Shown here piece by piece: positions 1 to 6,634 of a stretch of 8,990 nucleotides of DNA. Positions within the stretch are counted from its first letter, which is position 1. Each line of letters begins with the position of its first letter. The translations under genes were made by a program, and so were the position numbers. The stretch spans positions 1 to 8,990 of the forward strand of contig SFOF01000076.1 of NCBI GenBank assembly GCA_004552515.1, read 5' to 3'. Below the pieces are notes generated by a model, which did no database searches, was not told the DNA's origin, and saw nothing but the letters and a program-made list of their open reading frames with translations. This stretch comes from Clostridiales bacterium (GTDB taxonomy: Bacteria; Bacillota; Clostridia; Christensenellales; Aristaeellaceae).

Positions 1-140
1 TCCCCAATGGAACCGGTATGGTCGGCGCGAACTCAGAAGCGCAATCCCCGCGCGGCATCCAAAATCCCCCGCGCACAAACAACTCATCTATAAAAGGAAA
101 GGACCCGGAGCAAAACGCGCTCCGAGGAGGTGCAGGATAT
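1..140 (+). other. Leader upstream of der
   Basis: No gene can be supported here. The reading frame of der runs open upstream to an ATG at 18, but the residues before the Der start are low-complexity and unlike Der N-termini. A TATAAA box at 89-94 could be a -10 element, but there is no acceptable -35 about 17 bases upstream. The stretch may hold the tail of an upstream gene ending in the TAA at 91-93, but too little is present to say. Confidence 0.4.
124..130 (+). promoter_or_regulatory. RBS that fixes the der start
   Basis: GAGGAGG lies ten bases before the ATG at 141. It selects that codon over the in-frame ATG at 18, which would add 41 residues with no family counterpart. Confidence 0.8.
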
Positions 141-1475
141 ATGGCAAAACCGCTCGTGGCCATCGTGGGACGGCCCAACGTCGGCAAATCGACGTTCTTC
201 AATAAAATGGCGGGACGGCGCGTCGCCATCGTCGAGGATACGCCGGGCGTGACGCGCGACCGCGTGTACGCCGACTGCGAATGGCAGAACTACCGCTTTA
301 CGATGATCGATACCGGCGGCATCGACCCCACCAGCGACGATCCGCTGCTCCAGCAGATGCGGCGGCAGGCCGAAATCGCCATCGAGACGTGCGATGTGAT
401 CCTGTTCTTCGTCGATGGACGGCAGGGACTCACCGCCGACGACGAAACCGTCGCCGATATGCTCCGCCGCGCCGGAAAGCCGGTCATGCTGGTGGTCAAT
501 AAGATCGACAACGTGAGCATGGAGAGCGAAATCTACGATTTCTATCAGCTCGGGCTGGGCGATCCCATCGGCATTTCCAGCGTCAATATGCTCAACTTCG
601 GCGATCTGCTCGAGGAGCTGTGCAAGCACTTCCCCGAGCCGGACGAGGAGGAGGATCCCACGGCGCCGGTGCAGATCGCCGTGGTCGGCCGCCCCAACGT
701 GGGCAAAAGCTCGCTGGTCAACCGCATGCTGGGCGAGGAGCGCGTCATGGTCAGCGACATCGCCGGTACGACGCGCGACGCCATCGACACCCGCTTCACC
801 GACGAGACCGGCGAGGAATATATCCTCATCGATACCGCCGGCATCCGCAAGCGCAAGTCGATCGAATATCAGTCGCTCGAGCGCTATTCCATCGTGCGGT
901 CGCTGGCCGCCATCGACCGATGCGACGTGGCGCTGCTGCTCATCGACGCGCAGCAGGGCGTGACCGAGCAGGACAGCAAAATCGCCGGCTATATCGACGA
1001 GCAGGGCAAGGCCGCCGTCATCATCGTCAATAAATGGGACGCCATCGAAAAGGAAACCGGCACCATGGAGGAGCAGGTCAAGAAGATCCGCGAGGGGCTT
1101 AAATTCATGGCCTACGCGCCGATCCTGATCATCTCCGCGCTCACCGGCCAGCGCGTGAACCGCGTGATCGACGCGGTGCGCAACGCCCACGCGCAGGCCA
1201 CGCGCCGCATCACCACCGGGCTGCTCAACGACATCCTCACCGACGCGCAGGCCGCGCTCCAGCCGCCCTCGACCAGCGGCCGCCGGCTCAAGATCTACTA
1301 TGTCACGCAGCAGCAGATCAAGCCGCCGACGTTCGTGTTCTTTATCAACGACCAGAAGCTCATGCACTTCTCATATGAGCGCTATCTGGAAAATCAGTTC
1401 CGCAAGGCGTTCGGCTTTGAAGGCACGCCGCTGCGCTTCATCATGCGCGAGCGCAGCACGGACAAGCAGGATTGA
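141..1475 (+). CDS. der: Ribosome assembly GTPase Der (EngA)
   Basis: Der is an essential GTPase with two tandem G domains that acts in maturation of the 50S ribosomal subunit in the cytoplasm. The start at 141 gives 444 residues, close to the usual length of about 440. G domain 1: P-loop GRPNVGKS at 10-17, DTGG at 57-60, NKID at 120-123. An acidic linker (about 166-173) precedes G domain 2: GRPNVGKS at 183-190, TTRD at 210-213, DTAG at 231-234, NKWD at 297-300. The C-terminal KH-like domain covers about 355-437 and ends in the typical GTPLRFIMRER stretch. All nucleotide-binding motifs are intact. plsY follows after 24 bases on the same strand, the order seen in many Bacillota, so the two are probably co-transcribed. 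Identification is secure. Confidence 0.98.
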   Translation: MAKPLVAIVGRPNVGKSTFFNKMAGRRVAIVEDTPGVTRDRVYADCEWQNYRFTMIDTGGIDPTSDDPLLQQMRRQAEIAIETCDVILFFVDGRQGLTADDETVADMLRRAGKPVMLVVNKIDNVSMESEIYDFYQLGLGDPIGISSVNMLNFGDLLEELCKHFPEPDEEEDPTAPVQIAVVGRPNVGKSSLVNRMLGEERVMVSDIAGTTRDAIDTRFTDETGEEYILIDTAGIRKRKSIEYQSLERYSIVRSLAAIDRCDVALLLIDAQQGVTEQDSKIAGYIDEQGKAAVIIVNKWDAIEKETGTMEEQVKKIREGLKFMAYAPILIISALTGQRVNRVIDAVRNAHAQATRRITTGLLNDILTDAQAALQPPSTSGRRLKIYYVTQQQIKPPTFVFFINDQKLMHFSYERYLENQFRKAFGFEGTPLRFIMRERSTDKQD

Positions 1476-1499
1476 TTCCCCTGAAGGAGGGACAAGGCA

Positions 1500-2132
1500 A
1501 TGGCAATCGTTAAGGGTATTCTGATTGCGGTGATCGCGTATTTTCTGGGCAATATCTCGACGGGGCTGCTCGTCGGCAAGGCGGTCGGCCACATCGACAT
1601 CCGCAAGACCGGCAGCGGCAACGCCGGCACGACCAACGTCATGCGCACGCTGGGCTGGTTCCCCTCCGTGCTCACGCTCCTGGGGGATATGCTCAAGGCG
1701 GTGATCGCCGTGGCGATCGGCGGCGCGATGCTGGGCGAAACGGGCCAATATATCGCCGGCGTGGCGGTGCTGCTCGGGCATAACTGGCCGGTGTGCTTCG
1801 GCTTTAAGGGCGGCAAGGGCATGGCCTCGTCGCTGGGCATCATACTGGCCACGGAGCCGCTCTTGGCGCTGGCGCTCTTCCTCATTCAGGTGGTCATCCT
1901 CGTTGCGACGCGCTATATGTCGGTCGCCTCGCTCTGCACCGCCGTGCTCTATCCGCTGCTCGTCATCATATTCCATCACGGCAACGCGGGCTATGTGGTG
2001 TTCTCCATCATCGTGGGCGCGCTGGCCGTGTTCAGCCACCGCGCGAACATCAAGCGGCTGCTCAATCACACCGAGAACAGACTGGACTTTTCCAAGATCA
2101 CCCAGCTGAGCAAAAAGCTGCGCAAAAAGTGA
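1500..2132 (+). CDS. plsY: Acyl-phosphate:glycerol-3-phosphate acyltransferase PlsY
   Basis: PlsY is an integral membrane enzyme that transfers an acyl group from acyl-phosphate (made by PlsX) to the sn-1 position of glycerol-3-phosphate, giving lysophosphatidate. The 210 residues are mostly hydrophobic, with about five membrane segments. The three family motifs are present: GSGNAGTTNVMR at 38-49, GHNWPVCFGFKGGKGMAS at 93-110 (the Gly-rich loop) and HRANIKRLLNHTE at 180-192. Length is normal. AAGGAGG at 1484-1490 lies nine bases before the ATG. A lysine-rich tail (KKLRKK) is probably cytoplasmic. In many Bacillota plsY is followed by gpsA. Here a sialidase-like gene follows, so the core gene order ends at this point. 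Confidence 0.97.
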   Translation: MAIVKGILIAVIAYFLGNISTGLLVGKAVGHIDIRKTGSGNAGTTNVMRTLGWFPSVLTLLGDMLKAVIAVAIGGAMLGETGQYIAGVAVLLGHNWPVCFGFKGGKGMASSLGIILATEPLLALALFLIQVVILVATRYMSVASLCTAVLYPLLVIIFHHGNAGYVVFSIIVGALAVFSHRANIKRLLNHTENRLDFSKITQLSKKLRKK

Positions 2133-2138
2133 AAAAAG

Positions 2139-2173
2139 GGCAGGCTCCGTCGTGGTTTCCGGCGGAGTCTGCT
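2139..2173 (+). other. mRNA hairpin between plsY and the sialidase-like gene
   Basis: CAGGCTCCGTC (2141-2151) pairs with GGCGGAGTCTG (2161-2171) around a nine-base loop. G2140-C2172 and a G-T wobble at 2139/2173 extend the stem to about 13 pairs, including three wobbles. It starts seven bases after the plsY stop and ends seven bases before the next RBS. There is no U-run after it, so a classical intrinsic terminator is doubtful. It may be an RNA stabiliser or processing site, or modulate initiation of the next gene. Confidence 0.55.
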
Positions 2174-2179
2174 GCGAAT

Positions 2180-2185
2180 GGAGGG
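2180..2185 (+). promoter_or_regulatory. RBS that fixes the sialidase-like gene start
   Basis: GGAGGG nine bases before the ATG at 2195. The longer in-frame alternative is a GTG at 2129 that overlaps the plsY stop codon. It has no RBS of this quality, and its extra 22 residues would be encoded by the hairpin at 2139-2173. Confidence 0.7.
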
Positions 2186-2194
2186 TATTTTGAC

Positions 2195-3586
2195 ATGATC
2201 GGATGCACAACCTGGAGCTATGCGCCCTATAAGCCGTTTTTCTTCGAGACCGGCGACATATACATCTGCCGCCTTGCGCCGAGCAGAACCGGCATACACT
2301 GCGAGTGGCTGGGCGACGCGGGCGTGCGCTACGATGTGATGCTGCGCATCGAGGGGCGGGGCGAGTTCCGCTGCGCCGCGACGGTCGCCGCGCCCGAGGC
2401 CACGATCGACGGCCTTGCGCCTGCAACCGATTACGAGCTGTATGTCCGCGCGGGCGAGAAGAAGAGCCGCGTTCGGCTGTTCCGCACGGGCGAGGCGGTC
2501 GGCACGGTGGTCAACTATCTTCATCCGCGCGACGACGCGTACGCCTTCTCCGGCCATTATCTGTGCTCGCCCTCGATGGTGCGCCATCCGGACGGCTATC
2601 TGCTCACGGCGATGGATCTGTTCTCGGGCAATCTGCCGCAGAATCTGACGCTGATCTTCCGCTCGGACGACGACGGCGCGAGCTGGCACTATGTCAGCGA
2701 GCTGTATCCCTGCTTCTGGGGCAAAATGTTCGTCCATAAGGGCGAATTGTATATGCTCTCCTGCTCGACCGAATACGGCGATCTGCTGATCGGCAAGAGC
2801 GCCGACGGCGGCCGCACGTTCAGCGCGCCGGTGACGCTGCTGCGCGGTTCGAACGGCAAAAACGGCGAAGCCGGCGTGCACAAAAATCCTCAGCCGCCGA
2901 TTTATTACAAGGGCCGCATCTACGGCACGCTCGAGTGGGGCTCGTGGGGACGCGGCTATCACGCGCCCATGATCATGAGCGCCGATGAGAACGCCGATCT
3001 GCTCGATCCGGCCTCGTGGCATTTCACGCCGCCGCTCAGGTACGATCCCAGCTGGCCGGGCGTGGGCAAAGGGCCGAGCAGCGGCAACATAGAGGGCACG
3101 CTGGCCGTCGCGCCGGATGGCAATCTCTACAACATCATGCGCTACGACATGAGCCGCTGCACACCCAATTACGGGCTGGCGCTGGCCTATCGCGTCAATA
3201 CCGACGATCCCGACGCGCCGCTTGTCTACGATCATGCGATCAAGCTGCCCGGCAACCACTCGAAATTCACCATTCGCCATGACGATGTGAGCGGCAAGTA
3301 CGTCTGCCTGCTCACGCGCATACTGGACGAGCACTGCGCGGGCAACCGCAATCTGCTCTCGCTGATGGTTTCGGACGATCTGGAGAACTGGCGCGTCGCA
3401 GCCGATCTGATCGACAGGCGCGACGAGGATCCGCGTTTCATCGGCTTCCAGTATGTCGACTATTTCTTCGAGGGCGACGATCTGATCTTCGTCTGCCGCA
3501 CGGCGATGAACGGCGCGCACAGCTTCCACGATAGCAACTATCAGACCTTCCACCGCGTGAAATACTTCCGCGCCCTGCTCGGATAA
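2195..3586 (+). CDS. Sialidase-fold (Asp-box beta-propeller) protein, cytoplasmic, substrate unknown
   Basis: A 463-residue protein of the sialidase/BNR superfamily. Residues about 20-100 resemble a fibronectin type III sandwich (IDGLAPATDYELYVRAG near 71-87). The rest is propeller-like, with two Asp-boxes: SDDDGASW at 157-164 and SADGGRTF at 202-209. The segment IEGTLAVAPDGNLYNIMRY at 299-317 matches the region of sialidases that carries the catalytic Glu (E300 here) and a triad Arg (R316). The C-terminal HDSNYQTFHRVKYFR (445-459) is, as I recall, shared by many bacterial proteins annotated as exo-alpha-sialidase. The RIP arginine motif expected before the first blade is missing: the matching place reads HYLCSPSMV (121-129). 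There is no signal peptide or anchor, so it probably acts in the cytoplasm on an imported sugar. True sialidase activity is doubtful. It could be a glycosidase or lyase of another specificity, or a binding protein. Confidence 0.75.
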   Translation: MIGCTTWSYAPYKPFFFETGDIYICRLAPSRTGIHCEWLGDAGVRYDVMLRIEGRGEFRCAATVAAPEATIDGLAPATDYELYVRAGEKKSRVRLFRTGEAVGTVVNYLHPRDDAYAFSGHYLCSPSMVRHPDGYLLTAMDLFSGNLPQNLTLIFRSDDDGASWHYVSELYPCFWGKMFVHKGELYMLSCSTEYGDLLIGKSADGGRTFSAPVTLLRGSNGKNGEAGVHKNPQPPIYYKGRIYGTLEWGSWGRGYHAPMIMSADENADLLDPASWHFTPPLRYDPSWPGVGKGPSSGNIEGTLAVAPDGNLYNIMRYDMSRCTPNYGLALAYRVNTDDPDAPLVYDHAIKLPGNHSKFTIRHDDVSGKYVCLLTRILDEHCAGNRNLLSLMVSDDLENWRVAADLIDRRDEDPRFIGFQYVDYFFEGDDLIFVCRTAMNGAHSFHDSNYQTFHRVKYFRALLG

Positions 3587-3590
3587 GCAT

Positions 3591-3628
3591 AGGGCCCGCC
3601 GCCTTCGGTTGTGAGGACGGTGGGCCTT
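3591..3628 (+). terminator. Terminator-like hairpin after the sialidase-like gene
   Basis: AGGGCCCGCCG (3591-3601) pairs with CGGTGGGCCTT (3618-3628), 11 pairs with two G-T wobbles and a 16-base loop ending TGTGAGGA. It starts four bases after the stop codon. The following sequence is only weakly T-rich (TTGT), so termination may be partial. The loop is nearly the same as in the hairpin at 3906-3951. Confidence 0.6.
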
Positions 3629-3905
3629 GTCGTCCGGCGCAAAGCGGCGCGCCGCGCATTGCCGGTGCGGGCGGCTGTTTTACGCGTCTGTTCGCGGAGT
3701 GCGTTTCGTTCTCCCCGCAAGCGGGGGACGAGGGCGGATCGTCTGCCTGAAGCCGTGCGGACGTTATCTGAGCGGCGTTCGGGAGCGGTCAGCCGTCGCG
3801 CGGGGAAAGCGGTTTGGGCGGTGGTACGCCCGGCGAGAGCCTTGCGCACAGCCGCTGATAGCGCGTTCCGGCGGCGCTCGGCGCGATTATTTTCACACAG
3901 CCTGC
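3629..3905. other. Gene-less GC-rich stretch between two related hairpins
   Basis: No convincing gene. Open frames exist on both strands, but their translations are Arg/Ala-rich, lack recognisable domains and have no plausible RBS. It contains a tight hairpin at 3712-3727 (CCCCGC, AA, GCGGGG core) and several short GC palindromes. On the minus strand it reads as a Pro/Arg-rich stretch of the kind produced by dispersed GC-rich intergenic repeats. That reading is an impression, not a demonstrated repeat, because no second copy lies in this window. Confidence 0.4.
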
Positions 3906-3951
3906 GAAACCGCCCCGCCGCTCTCGAATGTGAGGACGGCGGGGCGGTTTC
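3906..3951. terminator. Strong bidirectional terminator between convergent genes
   Basis: GAAACCGCCCCGCCG (3906-3920) pairs perfectly with CGGCGGGGCGGTTTC (3937-3951): 15 pairs, plus CTC/GAG inside a 16-base loop. The plus-strand stem ends in a T-rich GGTTTCTATT. On the minus strand the stem likewise ends in GGTTTC. It starts two bases past the minus-strand stop codon of the SGNH gene and faces the plus-strand sialidase-like gene, as expected for a terminator shared by converging transcripts. Confidence 0.88.
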
Positions 3952-3953
3952 TA

Positions 3954-4949
3954 TTACTTCTCTTCGTCGATGATGGCCTTCAGCGCGGGGATGAGGTGCT
4001 CCGAGACGATCTTATGCCCGCCGCGCAGGGGATGCAGCGGCTCGGCGGGAATCCACACGCCGCCGTTGATGAAATGCACCGTGCGGCCGTGCTTTTCGGA
4101 ATACGATTTGCACAGCGCCTCCAGTTCGGCGGCATACGCGCCGCAGAACGGACTGAGCGCCACCAGCACGGCGCGGGGATGCTTCTCGGCGATTGCGTCC
4201 AGCAGCTCCTCGTATCCGGCGAGGTATTTCTCCGCGCCCGCGCCGCGATCATTCGCGCCATGATTGATAACGATGTAATCGGGCGCTTCGCCGGCATAGG
4301 GCACGCCGTCATAGACGAACGGATAGGCCGAGGCCGCCTTCACCACGCCGCCGCAGCCGCCGCGCGTCGCGCCCACGGCGCCGTAGCCCATCATGACCGG
4401 GCGCAGATTCAGTGCCTCGGCGGTCAGCCAGCCGTAGGTCGCGGTCACGTCGTCCTGATAGACGCGGTTGTGCTGATCCCAGGTATAGGCGGGCTTTTCG
4501 GCATAGTCCGCGTCGATCAGCACGCCCTCGGTGATGGAATCGCCCACAAACTCGACGATTTTGCGGTCGTCGGCGGGCAGCACGCCGCGCTCCTCAACCT
4601 CGATGCCCAGAAGCGCCGTCCGGCCGACCAGCGGCTGGAACCAGCGCGGCTGCATCTCGACCGAGCCTTTCAAAATGACGCGCGCGACGTGATTGGCGTC
4701 TGCGTCCTTTGCGAACACGCGCAGATAGCTGTCCAGCGGCGCTTCCACGCGGCTTTCGCCGTCGATTTCGACGTACAGGTGCGGATAGGGCGCGGCGTTG
4801 AGCGTCACGTCAAAGTGCATCACGGCCACGCGGCCCCTGAAGGCGAACTCGAAATACGAGCCGTTGGCGGTCGCCGTGGCGCAGTCGGGGTTGTTCCGGC
4901 TCCAGCGGCCGGTCAGCCGCACGGCGGGATCATTCCATTTGAGCAGCAT
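3954..4949 (-). CDS. SGNH/GDSL esterase with N-terminal jelly-roll domain (CE2-like)
   Basis: A 331-residue hydrolase of the SGNH superfamily. Residues about 8-120 form a beta-rich domain resembling the N-terminal domain of CE2 carbohydrate esterases. The catalytic domain follows with block I GDSIT at 136-140 (nucleophile S138), block II glycine in GYGAVGA near 188-194, block III GAND at 231-234 (N233) and block V around H306. In block V the usual Asp three residues before the His is replaced by Glu (E303-P-L-H306). There is no signal peptide, so a cytoplasmic deacetylase acting on imported acetylated sugars is plausible, but this is inference. AGGAG (4959-4963) lies nine bases before the ATG. 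The kinase gene ends 101 bases upstream on the same strand with no clear terminator or promoter between, so the two are probably one operon (kinase first), ending at the hairpin 3906-3951. Confidence 0.85.
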   Translation of the reverse strand: MLLKWNDPAVRLTGRWSRNNPDCATATANGSYFEFAFRGRVAVMHFDVTLNAAPYPHLYVEIDGESRVEAPLDSYLRVFAKDADANHVARVILKGSVEMQPRWFQPLVGRTALLGIEVEERGVLPADDRKIVEFVGDSITEGVLIDADYAEKPAYTWDQHNRVYQDDVTATYGWLTAEALNLRPVMMGYGAVGATRGGCGGVVKAASAYPFVYDGVPYAGEAPDYIVINHGANDRGAGAEKYLAGYEELLDAIAEKHPRAVLVALSPFCGAYAAELEALCKSYSEKHGRTVHFINGGVWIPAEPLHPLRGGHKIVSEHLIPALKAIIDEEK

Positions 4950-5050
4950 AGAAAAACACTCCTTTGTATCGTAAAAAGTGTATGGAAAAACAGAAGAAAA
5001 GGGAGCGCACCGGAATCGCCCGGCCAGCGTTCAGATGCGCGCTTCAAAAC

Positions 5051-6358
5051 TCAGCGCCCGTCCTCCAGCAGCCCCAGCGCGAAGATCGCCGCGCCGCGGG
5101 CGGCCTCCTCGTCGTAGGGGGAGAGGGTCAGCGGCAGGCCGAATGTCTGCGCGAGGATCGATTGCAGCGCCGGATTGCGCTTTGCGCCGTTGCCCGAGGC
5201 GGTCAGCACGAGATCGCTTCGGAGGGGCAGCGCCGCGCGCATGGCGGCATAGCCGTCGTATAGCTCGCGCGCCATGCCGGTCAGCACCCCGCGGATGAGA
5301 TGCGCCGCGTCGAAATTGTCCGCGCCGAGGTTCGTGATCGACGCGCGCAGCGCCGGATCGCGCCGCGTGCCGCAGAAGCGCGTGTCTACGGTCAGCGGGT
5401 CGCGCGGCTCGGCCATGGCCAGGGCGTTCATCGCGCCGTAGAGCGATTTGCTCTCATCGCAGCCGGCCAGCGCGGCGCAGGAACGCAGAAAGCGCTCGAG
5501 CAGCGCGTAGCTTTTGCCGCCGCACAGGGGCGAGGACACCAGCAGATACCTGCCGCCGATGAAGGGCCGCGTGTCGAACGCATCGCTCAGGACGCACTTT
5601 TCGGCGCACAGCGACACCTGACTGCCCGTGCCGACATTGACCAGCAGCGAGCGCGCCCAGTCGTCCGACGCGCCGAGGAAGCTGGCCTGATTGTCGCCGA
5701 TCGCCACGGCCACCGGCACATGATCGCGCGTTTTTCCCAGCCACACCGCCTGATCGGTGCTCTCGGGCAGCGCGTCACCGCTCAGGCGCACGGCGGCTTC
5801 GAGGAAGCGGTGCGCCCGCACGTCGTAGCCGCCGAGACTCGCCGCGTCGCTGGCGTGCAGCAGCGGACGCTTTCGGCCCGTCAGACGCATCCCCAGATAA
5901 CCGGCGGCGGTGGTCAGCGCGCGCGTGCGCGGATCGGCCAGATTGTGGCGCAGATTGTAGACGTGCGTGGCCAGCCCGTAGCCGGACGCGACGCTCAGCC
6001 CCGTTTCGCGCGACAGAACATCGCAGACCGATTCGCCGTTTTCGATCAGCGCGCCGCGGCCATCCTGCCAGGTGTAGAGCGGCCCGGCGGCCAGCCCGTT
6101 TTCGTCCACCGGCACAACGCCGTGCATCTGGCCGGTGAGCGCCACGGCGCTGAGAGGGTATGTCTGGGACAGCCGCTCATAGACGGCGATTCCCAGCGCG
6201 GCCAGCGCGTCCGCGTCCTGGAGGCGCGCCCAGCTCTCGTTTGCGGCGAGGAAGCCCGCGCCCCTGTGCGTCTCGCTGTGAATCACGGCGCGCGTTTTTT
6301 CGTCCAGCACGACGGCGGACAGCGTGGTCGTGCCCAGATCAATGCCCAGTATGGCCAT
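5051..6358 (-). CDS. FGGY-family carbohydrate kinase, sedoheptulokinase-like
   Basis: A 435-residue sugar kinase of the FGGY family, using ATP to phosphorylate a sugar or polyol in the cytoplasm. N-terminal phosphate motif DLGTT at 7-11; GQMHGVV at 76-82; TWQDGR at 96-101; SVASGYGLAT at 122-131; GDNQAS at 221-226 with D222 as likely catalytic base; second ATP loop NVGTGSQ at 241-247; ASGNGAKRNP at 387-396 in the adenosine region. GQMHGVV, TWQDGR, the SVA.G.G.AT segment and GD.QAS also occur in human sedoheptulokinase (SHPK, from memory), so it belongs nearer to SHPK than to xylulokinase or glycerol kinase. It is somewhat shorter than SHPK (about 478). The substrate may be sedoheptulose or another ketose and cannot be fixed from sequence. 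Its RBS GGAGGG (6363-6368) is only four bases before the ATG. It is first gene of a likely operon with the SGNH esterase. Confidence 0.85.
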   Translation of the reverse strand: MAILGIDLGTTTLSAVVLDEKTRAVIHSETHRGAGFLAANESWARLQDADALAALGIAVYERLSQTYPLSAVALTGQMHGVVPVDENGLAAGPLYTWQDGRGALIENGESVCDVLSRETGLSVASGYGLATHVYNLRHNLADPRTRALTTAAGYLGMRLTGRKRPLLHASDAASLGGYDVRAHRFLEAAVRLSGDALPESTDQAVWLGKTRDHVPVAVAIGDNQASFLGASDDWARSLLVNVGTGSQVSLCAEKCVLSDAFDTRPFIGGRYLLVSSPLCGGKSYALLERFLRSCAALAGCDESKSLYGAMNALAMAEPRDPLTVDTRFCGTRRDPALRASITNLGADNFDAAHLIRGVLTGMARELYDGYAAMRAALPLRSDLVLTASGNGAKRNPALQSILAQTFGLPLTLSPYDEEAARGAAIFALGLLEDGR

Positions 6359-6378
6359 AATTCCCTCCGAAAAAATCG

Positions 6379-6394
6379 ATATAAACGCTTATAT
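6379..6394. promoter_or_regulatory. Operator-like dyad before the kinase
   Basis: ATATAAACGCTTATAT has perfect six-base arms around ACGC. Its core AAACGCTT fits the AANCGNTT pattern of LacI/CcpA-family operators. It fits the catabolite-responsive (cre) pattern only with two mismatches. It lies 20-35 bases upstream of the kinase ATG and overlaps a possible minus-strand -10 (TATATA, 6390-6395), a position suited to repression. Confidence 0.45.
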
Positions 6395-6403
6395 ATTCGA
6401 CGG

Positions 6404-6415
6404 GATGCGCGCATC
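6404..6415. promoter_or_regulatory. 12-base palindrome upstream of the kinase
   Basis: GATGCGCGCATC is a perfect palindrome. It falls in the spacer and next to the -35 position expected for the kinase promoter, where no recognisable -35 hexamer exists. A regulator site is possible, but the surrounding DNA is rich in GC palindromes. Confidence 0.3.
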
Positions 6416-6578
6416 TCCTGCCGCGCGCCGCAAAAATTCCGGCGCGTCTCGAAGCGCCGCGGCCGGCAGCCTTCCTCCCAGACCGGGCAAGGCCCGCCCG
6501 CTTCTCAGGTCTTTCGGGACATGACGAAGGCCGTTCCTCCGCACCGCCTCCGCTTATGGGGCGCGTCCGGCGGCGTAT

Positions 6579-6634
6579 AAAAAAAGCGGCGCGGAGATGA
6601 AGTCTGCGCCGAAGCGGCTTGTCAAAGCGCCGCT
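6579..6634 (-). terminator. Intrinsic terminator of the AraC-family regulator gene
   Basis: Read on the minus strand, CGGCGC (plus 6606-6611) pairs with GCGCCG (plus 6587-6592), followed by a run of seven T (plus 6579-6585). A second, outer pairing of eight bases (6627-6634 with 6585-6592) is possible and begins directly after the stop codon. It probably ends the regulator transcript, so the downstream kinase operon should have its own promoter. Confidence 0.75.

Noticed and set aside
18..140. An N-terminal extension of Der from the ATG at 18
   Set aside because: The RBS at 124-130 and the length and N-terminal pattern of the Der family select the ATG at 141.
84..1367. A 427-codon open frame antisense to der
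   Set aside because: The der frame encodes a fully motif-complete GTPase. The antisense translation is His/Asp/Leu-rich with no domain. GC-rich third positions leave few stops on the opposite strand.
2066..3553. A 495-codon open frame antisense to the sialidase-like gene
   Set aside because: Low-complexity Ala/Arg/Val/Ile composition and no RBS. The plus-strand frame has Asp-boxes and a good RBS.
3541..3849. A 102-codon minus-strand open frame covering the gene-less stretch
   Set aside because: Arg/Thr/Ala-rich with no RBS. It reads through a terminator hairpin and into the end of the sialidase-like gene on the other strand.
3627..5117. A 496-codon plus-strand open frame across the gene-less stretch and the SGNH gene
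   Set aside because: It runs antisense through the clear SGNH motifs and through the strong terminator at 3906-3951, and has no recognisable domain.
6421..6578. Possible structured leader or riboswitch between the regulator terminator and the kinase
   Set aside because: Several GC hairpins can be drawn (for example 6425-6430 with 6440-6445), but none forms a known riboswitch pattern, and such pairings are expected by chance in DNA this GC-rich.
5300..6580. A 426-codon plus-strand open frame opposite the kinase
   Set aside because: It is the antisense shadow of a kinase with intact catalytic motifs, and its composition is Arg/Ala/Gly/Gln-heavy.
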